From contig JANFXS010000006.1 of NCBI GenBank assembly GCA_024460105.1, forward strand, positions 62,001 to 126,000: a stretch of 64,000 bases of DNA, in the 5' to 3' direction. The stretch comes from Anaerotignum faecicola (lineage in GTDB: Bacteria; Bacillota; Clostridia; Lachnospirales; Anaerotignaceae). Shown here piece by piece: positions 9,712 through 19,532 of the stretch. Numbering within the stretch: the first letter of the stretch is position 1; each line of letters opens with the position of its first letter. The notes under the pieces were generated by a model. That model made no database searches. It worked only from the letters and a program-made list of their open reading frames with translations, and was not told the DNA's origin. A program made the translations under genes and the position numbers.

Positions 9712-11001
9712 ATGATACCTTTTATCAAATATAAAACTATAGAGGGACTGGAACAAGTAAAAAAAATATTGTCAAGATCCCAGCTTGAATACGGAAATAC
9801 TCAGGAAATTGTAAACGGCATACTTAAAGATATAAAAGAAAACGGAGATGAAGCCGTTTTTGAATATACAAGAAAATTCGATAAATTCGATGCAAACGCC
9901 GGGAACATTAAAGTTACGAAAGAAGAAATAGATTTTGCATATACACAAGTTAACTGCGACTTGCTTAAAGTTATTAAAAAATCAGCCGAAAGGATAAGGG
10001 CTTTCCATGAAAAGCAAAAAATAAACAGTTGGTTTGATCCGAACCCAAACGGGGAAATAATGGGACAACTTGTAAGGCCGCTTGAAAATGTGGGCGTATA
10101 TGTGCCCGGAGGCAAGGCGGCATACCCTTCAAGCGTATTGATGAATGTTATACCGGCTCATGTCGCCGGCGTTAAAAATATTTACATGGCTACTCCTGCT
10201 CAAAGCGACGGGAGCGTTTACCCCACAACCATTGTTGCCGCCGTGGAAGCGGGAGTCAAAGAGATATTCAAAATAGGAGGGGCGCAGGCTGTAGCGGCTT
10301 TGGCATACGGCACTGAAAGTATTCCCAAGGTTGATAAAATATGCGGACCGGGAAATATATTTGTCGCTCTTGCGAAAAGGACTGTCTATGGGCATGTTAA
10401 CATAGATTCTGTGGCCGGGCCGAGCGAGATCCTTATAATTGCCGACAGCAGCGCAAATCCTGTTTATGTTGCGGCCGATATGCTGAGCCAGGCGGAACAT
10501 GACGAGCTTGCAAGCTCTATTCTTGTAACAACGGATGAAAAACTGGCAAAAGATGTGGTTGCAGAGTTGGAAAAACAAACGGCTGTACTCGAGCGGAAAG
10601 AGATAATTGAAAAATCCCTTAATAATTTCGGCGCTGTTATAATTGTCGGCACAATAGAAGAAGCCTGTGAAATTTCAAACGGAATAGCGCCGGAACATAT
10701 GGAAATATGCACATCGTCGCCGTTTGAGATTCTTCCTTTAATACAAAATGCAGGGGCTGTGTTTATGGGACATTATTCGCCTGAACCTTTGGGAGACTAT
10801 ATGGCTGGGCCCAACCATGTGCTTCCCACAGGAGGCACGGCTAAGTTTTTCTCGCCTCTTTCCATAGACGATTTTATCAAAAAAAGCAGCATTATATCTT
10901 TTAATAAAAAAGCCCTTATGAATTTATACGACGATATAATCAGTTTTGCCGATGCGGAAGGGCTTACGGCGCATGCAAATGCCGTAAGGGTAAGAAAATA
11001 A
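9712..11001 (+). CDS. hisD: histidinol dehydrogenase
   Basis: Last two oxidations of the pathway, histidinol to histidine, using NAD and Zn. 429 residues from ATG 9712, which is 11 nt after GGGGG (9696-9700); an ATG at 9703 is in frame but too close to that site. Signature segments: PGGKAAYPSSVLMNVIPA near residue 123, AQAVAALAYGT near 185, CGPGNIFVALAKR near 207, AGPSEILIIAD near 231, SQAEHDELASS near 254, and C-terminal GPNHVLPTGGTAKF. The next gene is 124 bp away, the position where hisC often lies in related operons; no hisC is present. Confidence 0.95.
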   Translation: MIPFIKYKTIEGLEQVKKILSRSQLEYGNTQEIVNGILKDIKENGDEAVFEYTRKFDKFDANAGNIKVTKEEIDFAYTQVNCDLLKVIKKSAERIRAFHEKQKINSWFDPNPNGEIMGQLVRPLENVGVYVPGGKAAYPSSVLMNVIPAHVAGVKNIYMATPAQSDGSVYPTTIVAAVEAGVKEIFKIGGAQAVAALAYGTESIPKVDKICGPGNIFVALAKRTVYGHVNIDSVAGPSEILIIADSSANPVYVAADMLSQAEHDELASSILVTTDEKLAKDVVAELEKQTAVLERKEIIEKSLNNFGAVIIVGTIEEACEISNGIAPEHMEICTSSPFEILPLIQNAGAVFMGHYSPEPLGDYMAGPNHVLPTGGTAKFFSPLSIDDFIKKSSIISFNKKALMNLYDDIISFADAEGLTAHANAVRVRK

Positions 11002-11025
11002 ATGCACAAAATCAATGTAGCCTTA

Positions 11026-11054
11026 TTGCAATATTTTCATATTAGGAGTAAAAT
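11026..11054 (+). promoter_or_regulatory. possible internal promoter before hisB
   Basis: In the hisD-hisB gap: TTGCAA (11026-11031), 17 bp, TAAAAT (11049-11054). It would let hisB-H-A-F-I-E be transcribed apart from hisZGD. Based on motif match only. Confidence 0.5.
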
Positions 11055-11125
11055 ATTATATAAAAATACAATAAATTACGGCGTTTAATTTTATTTAATT
11101 TGTTAAATAGTTTGGGGAGGGAAAT

Positions 11126-11716
11126 ATGCGTAAAGCCGAACTGACAAGGGATACTCTGGAAACAAAAATCCATATGGAACTTAATATAGACGGAAGCGGA
11201 AAAAATGAAATTTCCACGGGGATTGGTTTTTTTGACCATATGCTTACTCATATAGCGAAACATGGCTTTTTAGACCTAAATGTAAAAGCCGAAGGAGATT
11301 TATATGTTGACTGTCATCATACGGTTGAGGACGTCGGAATAGTGTTTGGAAAATGTATTCAGAAAGCCCTTGGAGACAAAGCCGGCATAAAAAGATACGG
11401 AAGCTTCATACTTCCAATGGATGAAACGCTTATACTTTGTTCGATGGATATAAGCGGAAGGCCTTATCTCGCTTTTGACGTGAAATTCACAAATGATTAT
11501 ATAGGTTCAATGGCGGCTGAAACGGTTGAAGAATTTTTTCGTGCCGTATGCTCAAATGCAGGCATAAATATGCATATTAAGCAGCTTGCGGGAACCAATA
11601 ACCACCATATTGCGGAAGGCGTTTTTAAAGCCTTCGCAAAAGCGTTCGATATTGCCGTTTCAAAGGATGAAAGGATTAAAGGCGTCCTTTCTACTAAAGG
11701 GATGTTGGAGGTGTAA
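11126..11716 (+). CDS. hisB: imidazoleglycerol-phosphate dehydratase
   Basis: Mn-dependent dehydration of imidazoleglycerol phosphate. 196 residues, the stand-alone form without a fused histidinol-phosphatase domain. The two His-rich metal motifs are visible: DCHHTVEDVGI (residues 62-72) and NNHHIAEGVFKAFAKA (about 157-172), plus GFFDHMLTHIAKHG near 34-47. Strong GGGGAGGG ribosome site before the ATG. Its stop lies just before the TTG start of hisH. Confidence 0.96.
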   Translation: MRKAELTRDTLETKIHMELNIDGSGKNEISTGIGFFDHMLTHIAKHGFLDLNVKAEGDLYVDCHHTVEDVGIVFGKCIQKALGDKAGIKRYGSFILPMDETLILCSMDISGRPYLAFDVKFTNDYIGSMAAETVEEFFRAVCSNAGINMHIKQLAGTNNHHIAEGVFKAFAKAFDIAVSKDERIKGVLSTKGMLEV

Positions 11717-11719
11717 ATT

Positions 11720-12316
11720 TTGATTGCTATAATAGATTACGGCATGGGAAATTTAAGAAGCGTTCAGAAAGCATTTGAATTTTTAGGCTTTGACGCTGTC
11801 GTTACCGATGATCCAAAAATTATTGAAAGCGCGCAAAAAGTAGTTCTTCCGGGGGTGGGCGCGTTTTGCGAAGCTATAAAAACAATAAGGGAAAAAGGTA
11901 TTGATAAAGTAATACATAGCATTGTGGAAAAGGGGACGCCGTTTCTGGGAATATGTCTCGGAATGCAGATGTTGTTTGACAAAAGTTATGAAAACGGCGA
12001 ATACGACGGTCTTGGAATAATACCCGGCAGGATTGTACGTCTGCCGGAAACGGAAAAAATACCGCATATCGGCTGGAATTCGCTTGATATTAAGTTGGAA
12101 ACGCCGCTTTTTGAAGGAATAGGAAAAGAGCCGTATGTATATTTTGTACATTCATATTATCTTGAAACAGACGCCCCGGTTGTGAGCGCCACATGCTTTT
12201 ACGGCAGGGAAATTCAGGTTGCGGCGCAGAAAGGCAATGTTTTTGCATTGCAGTTCCACCCTGAAAAAAGCGGGGATACGGGCCTTAAAATACTTGAAAA
12301 CTTTGGGAGGATTTAA
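11720..12316 (+). CDS. hisH: imidazole glycerol phosphate synthase, glutaminase subunit
   Basis: Releases ammonia from glutamine and channels it to HisF. 198 residues, TTG start at 11720 with GGAGG at 11707-11711. Class I glutamine amidotransferase triad: Cys79 in FLGICLGMQ, with His and Glu in LQFHPEKSG near 178-186. N-terminal IDYGMGNLRSV is the family signature. Confidence 0.95.
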   Translation: MIAIIDYGMGNLRSVQKAFEFLGFDAVVTDDPKIIESAQKVVLPGVGAFCEAIKTIREKGIDKVIHSIVEKGTPFLGICLGMQMLFDKSYENGEYDGLGIIPGRIVRLPETEKIPHIGWNSLDIKLETPLFEGIGKEPYVYFVHSYYLETDAPVVSATCFYGREIQVAAQKGNVFALQFHPEKSGDTGLKILENFGRI

Positions 12317-12318
12317 CT

Positions 12319-13038
12319 ATGCGTATTTATCCGGCTATTGATATTAAGAACGGCCAGTGTGTGCGGCTGAAGCAGGGAAGATTTGACGATATGACGGTTT
12401 ATGGAAGCGATCCCGTAGCTATGGCGAAAAAATTTGTTTCCATGGGAGCGTCTTATTTACATATTGTAGATCTTGACGGCGCAAGGATGGGCGCCGGATA
12501 CAACAGCGGAATAATAAGCAGGATAATCGAATCATGTAAAATACCGGTGCAGACCGGCGGCGGAATAAGAACTATGCGGGACATAGAGGACAGAATAAGT
12601 ATCGGCGTATCAAGAGTTATACTCGGCACGGCAGCCGTAAGCAATCCGGAAATCATAAAAGAGGCGGTAAAGGTTTACGGCGATAAGATAGCGGTTGGAA
12701 TTGACGCAATAAACGGAAGGGTAGCAATTCACGGCTGGGAAAAAGTAAGCAATGTGTCCGCTATAGATCTTTGTAAAAATATGAAAGAACTTGGAGTCAA
12801 AACTATTATTTATACAGATATATCAAAAGACGGAATGATGATAGGCCCTAATATAGAAGGCACAAAGGAAATTGTTGAAGCTACTGGCATTGACATTATC
12901 GCATCGGGCGGCGTTTCTTCCGTTTTGGATATTGAAAAGGCGGACGAAGCCGGGGCGCATGGGGTTATAATAGGAAAAGCCTTATATCAAGGATCAATCA
13001 ATCTGACGGAAGTTGTAAACCGGTTTGAGAAGAAATAG
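12319..13038 (+). CDS. hisA: ProFAR isomerase (phosphoribosylformimino-AICAR-P isomerase)
   Basis: Amadori rearrangement producing PRFAR. 239 residues, (beta/alpha)8 barrel. N-terminal PAIDIKNGQCVRLKQG carries the catalytic Asp8, VQTGGGIRTMRDIE near 74-87 the first phosphate loop, TDISKDGMMIGPN near 168-180 the second catalytic Asp, and ASGGVSSV the second phosphate site. GGAGGATT precedes the ATG. Two bases separate it from hisH. Confidence 0.95.
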   Translation: MRIYPAIDIKNGQCVRLKQGRFDDMTVYGSDPVAMAKKFVSMGASYLHIVDLDGARMGAGYNSGIISRIIESCKIPVQTGGGIRTMRDIEDRISIGVSRVILGTAAVSNPEIIKEAVKVYGDKIAVGIDAINGRVAIHGWEKVSNVSAIDLCKNMKELGVKTIIYTDISKDGMMIGPNIEGTKEIVEATGIDIIASGGVSSVLDIEKADEAGAHGVIIGKALYQGSINLTEVVNRFEKK

Positions 13039-13050
13039 GGGGAGAGCCGA

Positions 13051-13809
13051 ATGCATACAAAGAGGATTATCCCATGCCTTGACGTAAACAACGGAAGAGT
13101 TGTCAAAGGCGTTAATTTCGTTAATCTGAAGGACGCCGGGGACCCTGTCGAAATTGCGGCGTTTTATAATAAATCAATGGCGGATGAACTTGTTTTTCTT
13201 GATATAACTGCCTCAAGCGATGCAAGAGGAATAATGCTGGACGTTGTCAGAAAGACGGCGGAACAGGTATTTATACCTTTGACAGTGGGCGGAGGTATAA
13301 GAACAATAGATGATTTCAGGACTATATTAAGCGCTGGAGCAGACAAAATTTCCGTTAATTCCGCGGCAGTAAAAAGGCCTGCATTGATTGAAGAAGCCGC
13401 AAGGCGTTTCGGAAGCCAATGCGTTGTTGTGGCAATAGATGCAAAACGGCGTGACGGCGGCGGTTTCGACGTATATCTTAACGGCGGAAGGGTTAATACG
13501 GGGAAAGACGCCGTTGAGTGGGCGAAAGAAGCGGAATCGCTTGGAGCCGGGGAAATACTTTTAACAAGTATGGACTGCGACGGCGTTAAGAACGGATATG
13601 ATATTGAACTTACGAAAGCTGTTTCGCAAAGTGTAAAAATTCCTGTAATTGCTTCCGGCGGAGCCGGAAATATGGAACACTTTTATGAAGCTTTTACGGA
13701 AGGCGGGGCAGACGCGGCGTTGGCCGCAAGCTTATTCCATTTTAAGGAAATGGAAATTATGGATTTAAAAAAATATTTGAAAAACAGGAACGTCCCGGTT
13801 AGGATTTAA
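13051..13809 (+). CDS. hisF: imidazole glycerol phosphate synthase, cyclase subunit
   Basis: Closes the imidazole ring using ammonia from HisH. 252 residues, barrel fold. [15 protein letters not shown] carries catalytic Asp11; [13 protein letters not shown] and [13 protein letters not shown] are the phosphate loops; [15 protein letters not shown] carries the second catalytic Asp near 130-135. GGGGAGAG ribosome site. Confidence 0.96.
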   Translation: MHTKRIIPCLDVNNGRVVKGVNFVNLKDAGDPVEIAAFYNKSMADELVFLDITASSDARGIMLDVVRKTAEQVFIPLTVGGGIRTIDDFRTILSAGADKISVNSAAVKRPALIEEAARRFGSQCVVVAIDAKRRDGGGFDVYLNGGRVNTGKDAVEWAKEAESLGAGEILLTSMDCDGVKNGYDIELTKAVSQSVKIPVIASGGAGNMEHFYEAFTEGGADAALAASLFHFKEMEIMDLKKYLKNRNVPVRI

Positions 13810-13818
13810 GGAGATAAG

Positions 13819-14154
13819 ATGGAGTTTATTGACAGTTTAAAATTTGATGAAAAGGGCCTGATACCCGTTATTGCGCAGGATTATGAAAATAACCAAGTTT
13901 TAATGCTTGCGTATGCCAACAGGGAAGCCGTCGAACTTACAATAAAAAAAGGCACGGTGCATTATTACTCCAGAAGCCGCGGAAAGCTTTGGCATAAAGG
14001 GGAAACGTCGGGGCATTATCAGCATGTTAAGGAGATTTATTATGACTGCGACTGCGACGCGCTTCTTATCAAAGTTGAACAGGAAGGGGCGGCGTGCCAT
14101 ACAGGAAAAAGGAGCTGTTTTTACAGGAATATGAACGGCGAGGAGGTTTTATAG
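13819..14154 (+). CDS. hisI: phosphoribosyl-AMP cyclohydrolase
   Basis: Opens the purine ring of PR-AMP. 111 residues, stand-alone (not fused to HisE). Family motifs [21 protein letters not shown]... near 31-50, [14 protein letters not shown] near 56-69, and the Zn/Mg cysteines in DCDCDALL and [13 protein letters not shown] near 82-100. The stop codon directly abuts the hisE start. Confidence 0.95.
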   Translation: MEFIDSLKFDEKGLIPVIAQDYENNQVLMLAYANREAVELTIKKGTVHYYSRSRGKLWHKGETSGHYQHVKEIYYDCDCDALLIKVEQEGAACHTGKRSCFYRNMNGEEVL

Positions 14155-14478
14155 TTGGAAAACGTTTTGTATGAGCTTTACAATGTTATAACAGACAGAA
14201 AAGCTAATCCGAAGGAAGGATCGTATACCAATTATCTGCTTGACAAAGGCATTGATAAAATTTTGAAAAAGGTTGGCGAAGAGAGTTCCGAAACAATAAT
14301 CGCCGCTAAAAATAATGATAAAAGAGAAACTGTTTATGAAATTTGCGATCTTTTATACCACTTGTCGGTTCTGATGGCTGATATGGGAATAACATGGGAT
14401 GACGTTTTAGGCGAACTTGCCGTAAGGGAATTAAAGGAAGGCAATTTAAAGAAGTTTAATGTAAAAGGAGATATTTAA
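14155..14478 (+). CDS. hisE: phosphoribosyl-ATP pyrophosphatase
   Basis: Removes pyrophosphate from PR-ATP. 107 residues, TTG start at 14155 immediately after the hisI stop; GGCGAGGAGG just upstream serves as ribosome site. MazG-like helices with SYTNYLLDKGIDKILKKVGEESSE near 24-47 and EICDLLYHLSVLMAD near 63-77 are diagnostic. HisI and HisE being separate but abutting is less common than the fusion. Last enzyme of the operon. Confidence 0.94.
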   Translation: MENVLYELYNVITDRKANPKEGSYTNYLLDKGIDKILKKVGEESSETIIAAKNNDKRETVYEICDLLYHLSVLMADMGITWDDVLGELAVRELKEGNLKKFNVKGDI

Positions 14479-14503
14479 AATATTTAAAAACGGGAGGTGC
14501 GGT

Positions 14504-14617
14504 ATGGAAGTTTACAGCGGCGGAGACGGCATGATGGCGTTATATGGGGCATGTACATTTATAGGTATCATTATGATATTTATTTTCATTATAAAAATAA
14601 GGCAAAGAAAGAAATAA
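14504..14617 (+). CDS. 37-residue single-span membrane peptide after hisE
   Basis: ATG at 14504 preceded by CGGGAGGTGC, a strong ribosome site at good spacing. The peptide starts MEVYSGGDGMMALYGA, has one hydrophobic span (about residues 12-30, rich in Ile and Phe) and ends in the basic tail KIRQRKK, so the C-terminus is predicted to be inside. It is 26 bp after hisE and before the operon terminator, so probably co-transcribed. I do not recognise a family. Confidence 0.55.
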   Translation: MEVYSGGDGMMALYGACTFIGIIMIFIFIIKIRQRKK

Positions 14618-14761
14618 GCGGCTGAAAGCATGAAAATAAAAAGTTGCGTAACAAACTATTATTTTTACGGACATATGTAAGATGCATTGGAAAACTTGTT
14701 ATGGAGTTTTAAATTGATTTGATAGCCGCATGAAATAGTTTGTGTTTTATTCTGTAAAAAA

Positions 14762-14788
14762 TATCCACCCGCTTATGCGGGTAGATTT
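14762..14788. terminator. hairpin between his operon and the minus-strand surface gene
   Basis: CCACCCGC-TTAT-GCGGGTAG stem (14765-14784). Flanked by TTTATTG on one side and AAAAAATAT on the other, so it could terminate from both directions. Confidence 0.65.
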
Positions 14789-14847
14789 ATTGTTAAGAAG
14801 TAAGGTTAGAATAAACAAACTATTTATAAAATGTTAATGATTAAATA

Positions 14848-17681
14848 TCAAAAGCAGTTGATTGTAATTGTTTTAGAAGCAGAATTTGTTGCCGTAGGTT
14901 TCATCCTGACTTCTACAACCGGGTTTGGCTTGCCTTCTATAAGCGAGGATAAATCAACGGTTGTCTTTGATATGCTTCTCCATGATGTTACGCCCGGAAC
15001 ACGGTACTGCATTTCTTTTGTAACGTTTGACAATACTTTTGTTGAAGTATCAAACGTCGGCGTCGAAGTCATGACAAGACGGGGGTATAATACAATAACG
15101 CGCGGCAGCGACGCTGCTGAAGAATCTGTAGCGGCTTTCCTTACAGAATATTCTGTTGCGCCGTTTGACGGCACGGAGTCGACCAGTGCGGAAAGGCTTA
15201 TTTCTTTTGCATCCGAATCAAATTTTTCCCATTCGCCTTTTGAATTTATAAACTCATATTTATAAGCTTCAAACGAAAATGACAATATTTCGGTTGTAGT
15301 GTTATATGATATGCCTGATGGAGATGCCTGTTTCTTTAATGTTTCGCTGCAAATGCTTGAAGCAAAGCTTGTTTCGGTTGCTTTAAGCCTGAAATCATAT
15401 TTAGCGCTTACAGACGGAATATCAAAGACAAAATCGCCGTCGGGAACGTCTTTCCATTGCGTATCGGAATTAAGTTTATATTCGGATTTTCCTTCAAGGC
15501 CTGTAAGGACGGCCTTTTCGGGATAACTCGGATTATTGTAAACAAATTTAACCGAAGGAGCGGAAGGACGTTTTGAAAGTATAAAAGTTATTTGGCTTGT
15601 CGGCATTTGTGTTGATGAACCTGTTTCCCTGAAATATATGCTTATATCCTTTGAAACGCTTGGATTTCCCGAGAAGTTTGCGGGGATTGAACCGTTGTTT
15701 TCAGGCACTGCTTTCCAACTGCCGGTTGTCAATTTACGATACTCGTATGATACGCCTGTTTTAAAACCTTCGATTTGTTCTGTCAAATAGTTAAGTTTCA
15801 AAGTTGTGCTGTTAGGCCGTAATTTAGGAAGGTTTATTGCAACGGGTTTTGAAGCGCTGTATTCTCCTCTTATATATTTATTACGGATATAAATTGTAAC
15901 TTCTTCATTCTCGCTTGCATATTCATCAAGCTTTACAGATGATGTTGAAGCTGTTTTCCAATCGGAATTTGGAAGCAAATATTTCATGTCGCTGTTTAGG
16001 CCTATAAGTTCAACTTTTTTTGTATCAATGCCAAACCCTGATGGCACATCGCGTCTTGGATAAAAAGTTGTTGTATATACATGGCTTGAAGGTTTTTTAT
16101 CCGTGGCCTTGTAACGAATGTTGAGCTTTGCGGAACTTTCGGTTAATTCATCAATTAATGACGACATGGAGCCTTCAATCATTTCTTTTGTTACGTCTTT
16201 ATAAGGTTCGTCATTTATGCTGTATTCCATCTTATCCGTTATAGATTTTGTTTCTTCAGTCATATATGATGCAGAAACGTTTGGCTGCATATCGTGCCCG
16301 TACATATCCAGAGCGGTCGCCTTAGATTCGCTGCCGGAGCCGGAAGCTTTATATCTTACAAGGTATGTAACGGTCAGTGTGTCCGGTATATCGAAATACA
16401 TAGGTTCATCCGTGCAAGGAGTCCATTCGCCTCCGTCTTGAAGTTTATATTCCATTGAGCTGTTTGCGCCGGAGAGGAGATATCGTTCCGTACCGGATGA
16501 TTGGTCTATGAGAAATTCTACATTGGGGGATTCCGGCCTGTCGTCTATCCAATTTATAGCTTCAGTTTACAAGAGCACACACGGTTTTAACGGATGTTAG
16601 CGGCGCAATAGCTGTGTTAAAGCCGCTTGCCGTAGGAACCGCTACGCCTGCTCGTCTTTGCCTTGCTCTTACGCCGCTACCATCCGTTAAAACTCTCCGA
16701 CCTCACAAGGAAAAAATTTTTTGCAGTTCAAGGCGCATATGCGCCGGCATAGTGGTTTCTATGGCAAGCATATGCAATACAGAAATGCGGGAAATTTTTC
16801 CTTGTGGGGCGTGTATGCCCTTGTAAACTGAAGCTAACGACAGTGCGTGTAAAATAACCTTTATCACCGATATCCCTTACAGTAAAACGGGTTTGGCTGA
16901 CGTCCGGATCAACGTTTACAACTTTGTAATCAATAGTAAATGCGGCAACAGAGCCGTATGAGTCATATTCAAAGTTATACGGAACGCCCGTGCTTTCTAC
17001 AGAGGCATTATCAGCTGTAGCCCCTGTCGCCCTAAGCTTTGCGTTATGATAGCCGTGCTGGCGCACGCCTAAAGTTACGCCTTTACTTCTGTCAAAGTAA
17101 TTTTTTGTTTCACAGACTATGTCGCCCGTCGTGCCGTTGTTTTGACCGCAGTTTAAAGACTCAATTTCATATTTATTGTTGTCAATATTCCCTCTAATAT
17201 CGACAATGTAAACTGCTGAGAGCGGTATTGTGGGGGCGCGCTGCGCGTCGTTAATTTGTTCTTTCTCTTGTTCTTCCGGAAGGGTTGTCTCAATATACTG
17301 ATTATTTTCATCGGTTCCTCCGTTCTCAGGCTGTTCTTCGGGATTAGCGGCAGGGGGAAGATTTTCGCCTTTATCAGAAGTATTATTGTTTTCTTCATTA
17401 TCCGACGCATTTTCCGAAGGGATGTTGATTTCCGGCAAAGGATCGATGCTGTCCTGCATGTTTCCGTTTTCATCATTGCCGGGTGTGTTTTCATTATTAT
17501 GTGGATTTTGTCCGGTATCAGGCGGCGTTGTTTCCGAGATGTTTTCGTTTATGAGATTTTCATGTACTGACGTATCGGACGCAGGAGGAATGACGGATTC
17601 TTCTGCAAATACGGCTGACGACATTATAATTGTGAAGCAGGCAATGAGTGACAAAAGCTTTCTGAAGAGTGTTTTATTCAT
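14848..17681 (-). pseudogene. exported Ig-like repeat protein, split by a MITE-like insertion
   Basis: The N-terminal part (17681 down to 16837) has a signal peptide (MNKTLFRKLLSLIACFTIIM...VFA), an acidic Asn/Glu/Pro-rich linker to about residue 150 and a folded segment ending ...GYFTRTVV. The C-terminal part (16556 down to 14848) continues INWIDDRPESPNV and holds about seven degenerate repeats of 65-90 residues, each with a Y-K/R-x-...-W-x-x-V core and a VRYKAT-like end. Removing copy B plus one TA restores one frame of 851 codons with no stop. No sortase motif or SLH domain is seen, so the anchor is unknown. Likely a cell-surface or secreted protein; as it stands only a truncated 317-residue product could be made. 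Confidence 0.85.
16557..16836 (-). mobile_element. MITE-like element, copy B, inside a coding region
   Basis: Ends TAGCTTCAGTTTACAAG and CTTGTAAACTGAAGCTA are perfect inverted repeats of 17 bp including the TA. The core is 276 bp (16559-16834) between TA dinucleotides. Two hairpin arms lie inside: GGTTTTAACGGATGTTAGCGG paired with CCGCTACCATCCGTTAAAAC, and CTCACAAGGAAAAAATTTTT paired with AAATTTTTCCTTGTGGGG. No transposase. It is the best-preserved copy and defines the family ends. Confidence 0.9.
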
Positions 17682-17801
17682 AGAACTTTCCTTCCTTCTT
17701 TTGTAAATTTATGATTTCATATCACATTATATATATGCGGCGGTTTAAAAAAATAAATATGCCTCCTTTCCGTATTAATTTTATTGCCGCAATTAAATTT
17801 T

Positions 17802-18587
17802 TTAAACAATCCCCATAAAAATTTCATCAAGTTTTTCGGTAAGCTTATATAGTTCGTCTTCAGCTAAACGGTCGGTATTTTTAAAGTTATCGAGAATATC
17901 GGACCATGAAAGCTCAATACTGTCCAAGTTAATATTTTCCCGTATAAATTTAGCAGGATTCTGCCAAATACCGTCCTTAATGAAGTCAAGACCTTTTGTT
18001 TTGCATATGTCTTTGGCAATATTGTTGATAATGTCGCCGCTTAAATAAAAGTATTCATCCATGCTTATAAGGCCGGCCTTGCACATATCATCCAATACAG
18101 CAATACGGGCGGCAGGAGTTTCACCAGGATGTCTATTTATTATGTCATTCATTATTTCACTTTTGCTCATAGTACCATAGTTACGGCTTTCAATGAATAA
18201 TTTTTCATATTTATAATCTTCAATTTTGATTCCAGTTAATTCTCTGATTTGTTCTCCCCTCTGGGCAGAGACAGGTATATATAAATCTTGATTTAAAGCA
18301 AATTGCCCATACAAATTAGGAAACTCCCTTTCATAAATATTGTCTATATAATTAAATATGTCAGAATCTTTCATCTGGGAGAAATCGGTATTTGCAAGCT
18401 CGGCTTTGATTTTAGCGAGCTTTTCTTCAACTTCGGCAACTTTCGGATCGGAGGGGGTGGAGCCTGTAATTGTGACGGAGTCTTTAACGGAATTGGCCAT
18501 GGAAGCCCTGAAAGAAGCTTTTGAATTGTGATTAATAGGCCGCGTGACGGCAGGCGTTGCGCCGAAATTTCCTATGCGTATATTCAT
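17802..18587 (-). CDS. hypothetical protein, 261 residues
   Basis: I do not recognise the family. No signal peptide or membrane segment. The N-terminus (MNIRIGNFGATPAVTRPINH) is glycine- and threonine-rich, residues about 48-67 (DPKVAEVEEKLAKIKAELAN) look like a short coiled coil, and the rest is predicted helical with many Asp/Glu residues. GGAGGAAT precedes the ATG at good spacing. It lies between the split surface-protein gene and a divergent unknown gene, each on its own likely transcript. Confidence 0.7.
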   Translation of the reverse strand: MNIRIGNFGATPAVTRPINHNSKASFRASMANSVKDSVTITGSTPSDPKVAEVEEKLAKIKAELANTDFSQMKDSDIFNYIDNIYEREFPNLYGQFALNQDLYIPVSAQRGEQIRELTGIKIEDYKYEKLFIESRNYGTMSKSEIMNDIINRHPGETPAARIAVLDDMCKAGLISMDEYFYLSGDIINNIAKDICKTKGLDFIKDGIWQNPAKFIRENINLDSIELSWSDILDNFKNTDRLAEDELYKLTEKLDEIFMGIV

Positions 18588-18925
18588 ATTTTATTCCTCC
18601 TTGGTTTTGTGTACATTTTCTTATAAACAGAATAAATATATTTCAACTCCATGATACTGCATATATACAGGAAGGTCAATAAAATGTGTAAATACTAAAA
18701 ATTTTTAATGATTTTATGAAATTCAACTTGATTTTCAGAAAAATTTTATGCTTCTGTAAGACACAGTTTATCAATGTATCCGCTTTTTTTCTTTTTCGTT
18801 TCTTAAAGTATGAAATTGTTTAGTGTAAACCTTTGGTTCCTGTAGAAATTTATAAAAATTATGTATATGAAATGTTTTGTACACGTTTAATGAGTATTGT
18901 AAAATATTCATCAGGGAGGTGCTAT
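18588..18925. other. AT-rich divergent intergenic region
   Basis: About 340 bp between two divergent genes of unknown function. It is AT-rich and must hold both promoters, but I see no convincing -35/-10 pair, hairpin or repeat. In-frame sequence from 18833 is open but precedes the ribosome site of the next gene. Confidence 0.5.
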
Positions 18926-19519
18926 ATGATAATATCAGCCTATAATATTTACTGCGGTAAAGACAAAATAATTGAAAATACGGTAGAAAGTCAAAAAACA
19001 GACATACTAAATAAAGTTTATAAGCTTGAAAACAGCTTTTATTTATCTTTTTATGAGCTTGCGGCGGAATTTACAGTTATTGACGCATATGACTTTTTTC
19101 TTGAGGCCGACTGCCAAAGCAATATTTTCAGCAGAAATATTGACATAATGGATAAAGAACGCGGAGCGCGGTTTTTTAAGATTATGGCGATGCACCATAC
19201 AATAAAAATTTTAAGGCAAAAAAGAATGGATTTAAATCCCGACGATATGGCAAAGTGCATGTTTGACGTTTATGGCTTCGACGAGGACGAGCAGAAGCTT
19301 TTTAATCTGCTTTTTATCTGCGCCGTGAAGTTTAAGGAACATTTCCCGTCGCTGTTTTCTAAAAGCCTTTCCCAATATTTATTCGGAGAAGAAGCTAAAA
19401 GTCCGTTTGCATTGGCATTTATTGAAAATTTTTGCTATAATTCTTATAAAACATTTATGGGATACCTTTCAAAATATATTTCCATAAACAGAAGGATTAA
19501 ATTAGCAAAACAGGCATGA
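18926..19519 (+). CDS. hypothetical helical protein upstream of addA
   Basis: 197 residues from ATG 18926, chosen for AGGGAGGT just upstream; an earlier in-frame start at 18833 has no ribosome site. Soluble, mostly helical, rich in Phe and Lys, with FYLSFYELAAEFTVIDAYDFFLE and a C-terminal basic helix (SINRRIKLAKQA). I do not recognise the family. It ends 13 bp before addA, so the two are probably co-transcribed. It occupies the place where addB commonly lies, but at under 600 bp it is far too short to be AddB and shows no nuclease cysteines. Confidence 0.75.
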   Translation: MIISAYNIYCGKDKIIENTVESQKTDILNKVYKLENSFYLSFYELAAEFTVIDAYDFFLEADCQSNIFSRNIDIMDKERGARFFKIMAMHHTIKILRQKRMDLNPDDMAKCMFDVYGFDEDEQKLFNLLFICAVKFKEHFPSLFSKSLSQYLFGEEAKSPFALAFIENFCYNSYKTFMGYLSKYISINRRIKLAKQA

Positions 19520-19532
19520 CGGAGGGTTTGGC

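Noticed and set aside
14831-15526. Plus-strand open frames opposite the split surface-protein gene
   Set aside because: They are antisense to a clear repeat protein frame and show no ribosome site.
16614-16826. 70-codon open frame on the plus strand inside MITE copy B
   Set aside because: Lies wholly within the repeat arms, has no ribosome site and is not kept open in the same way in other copies.
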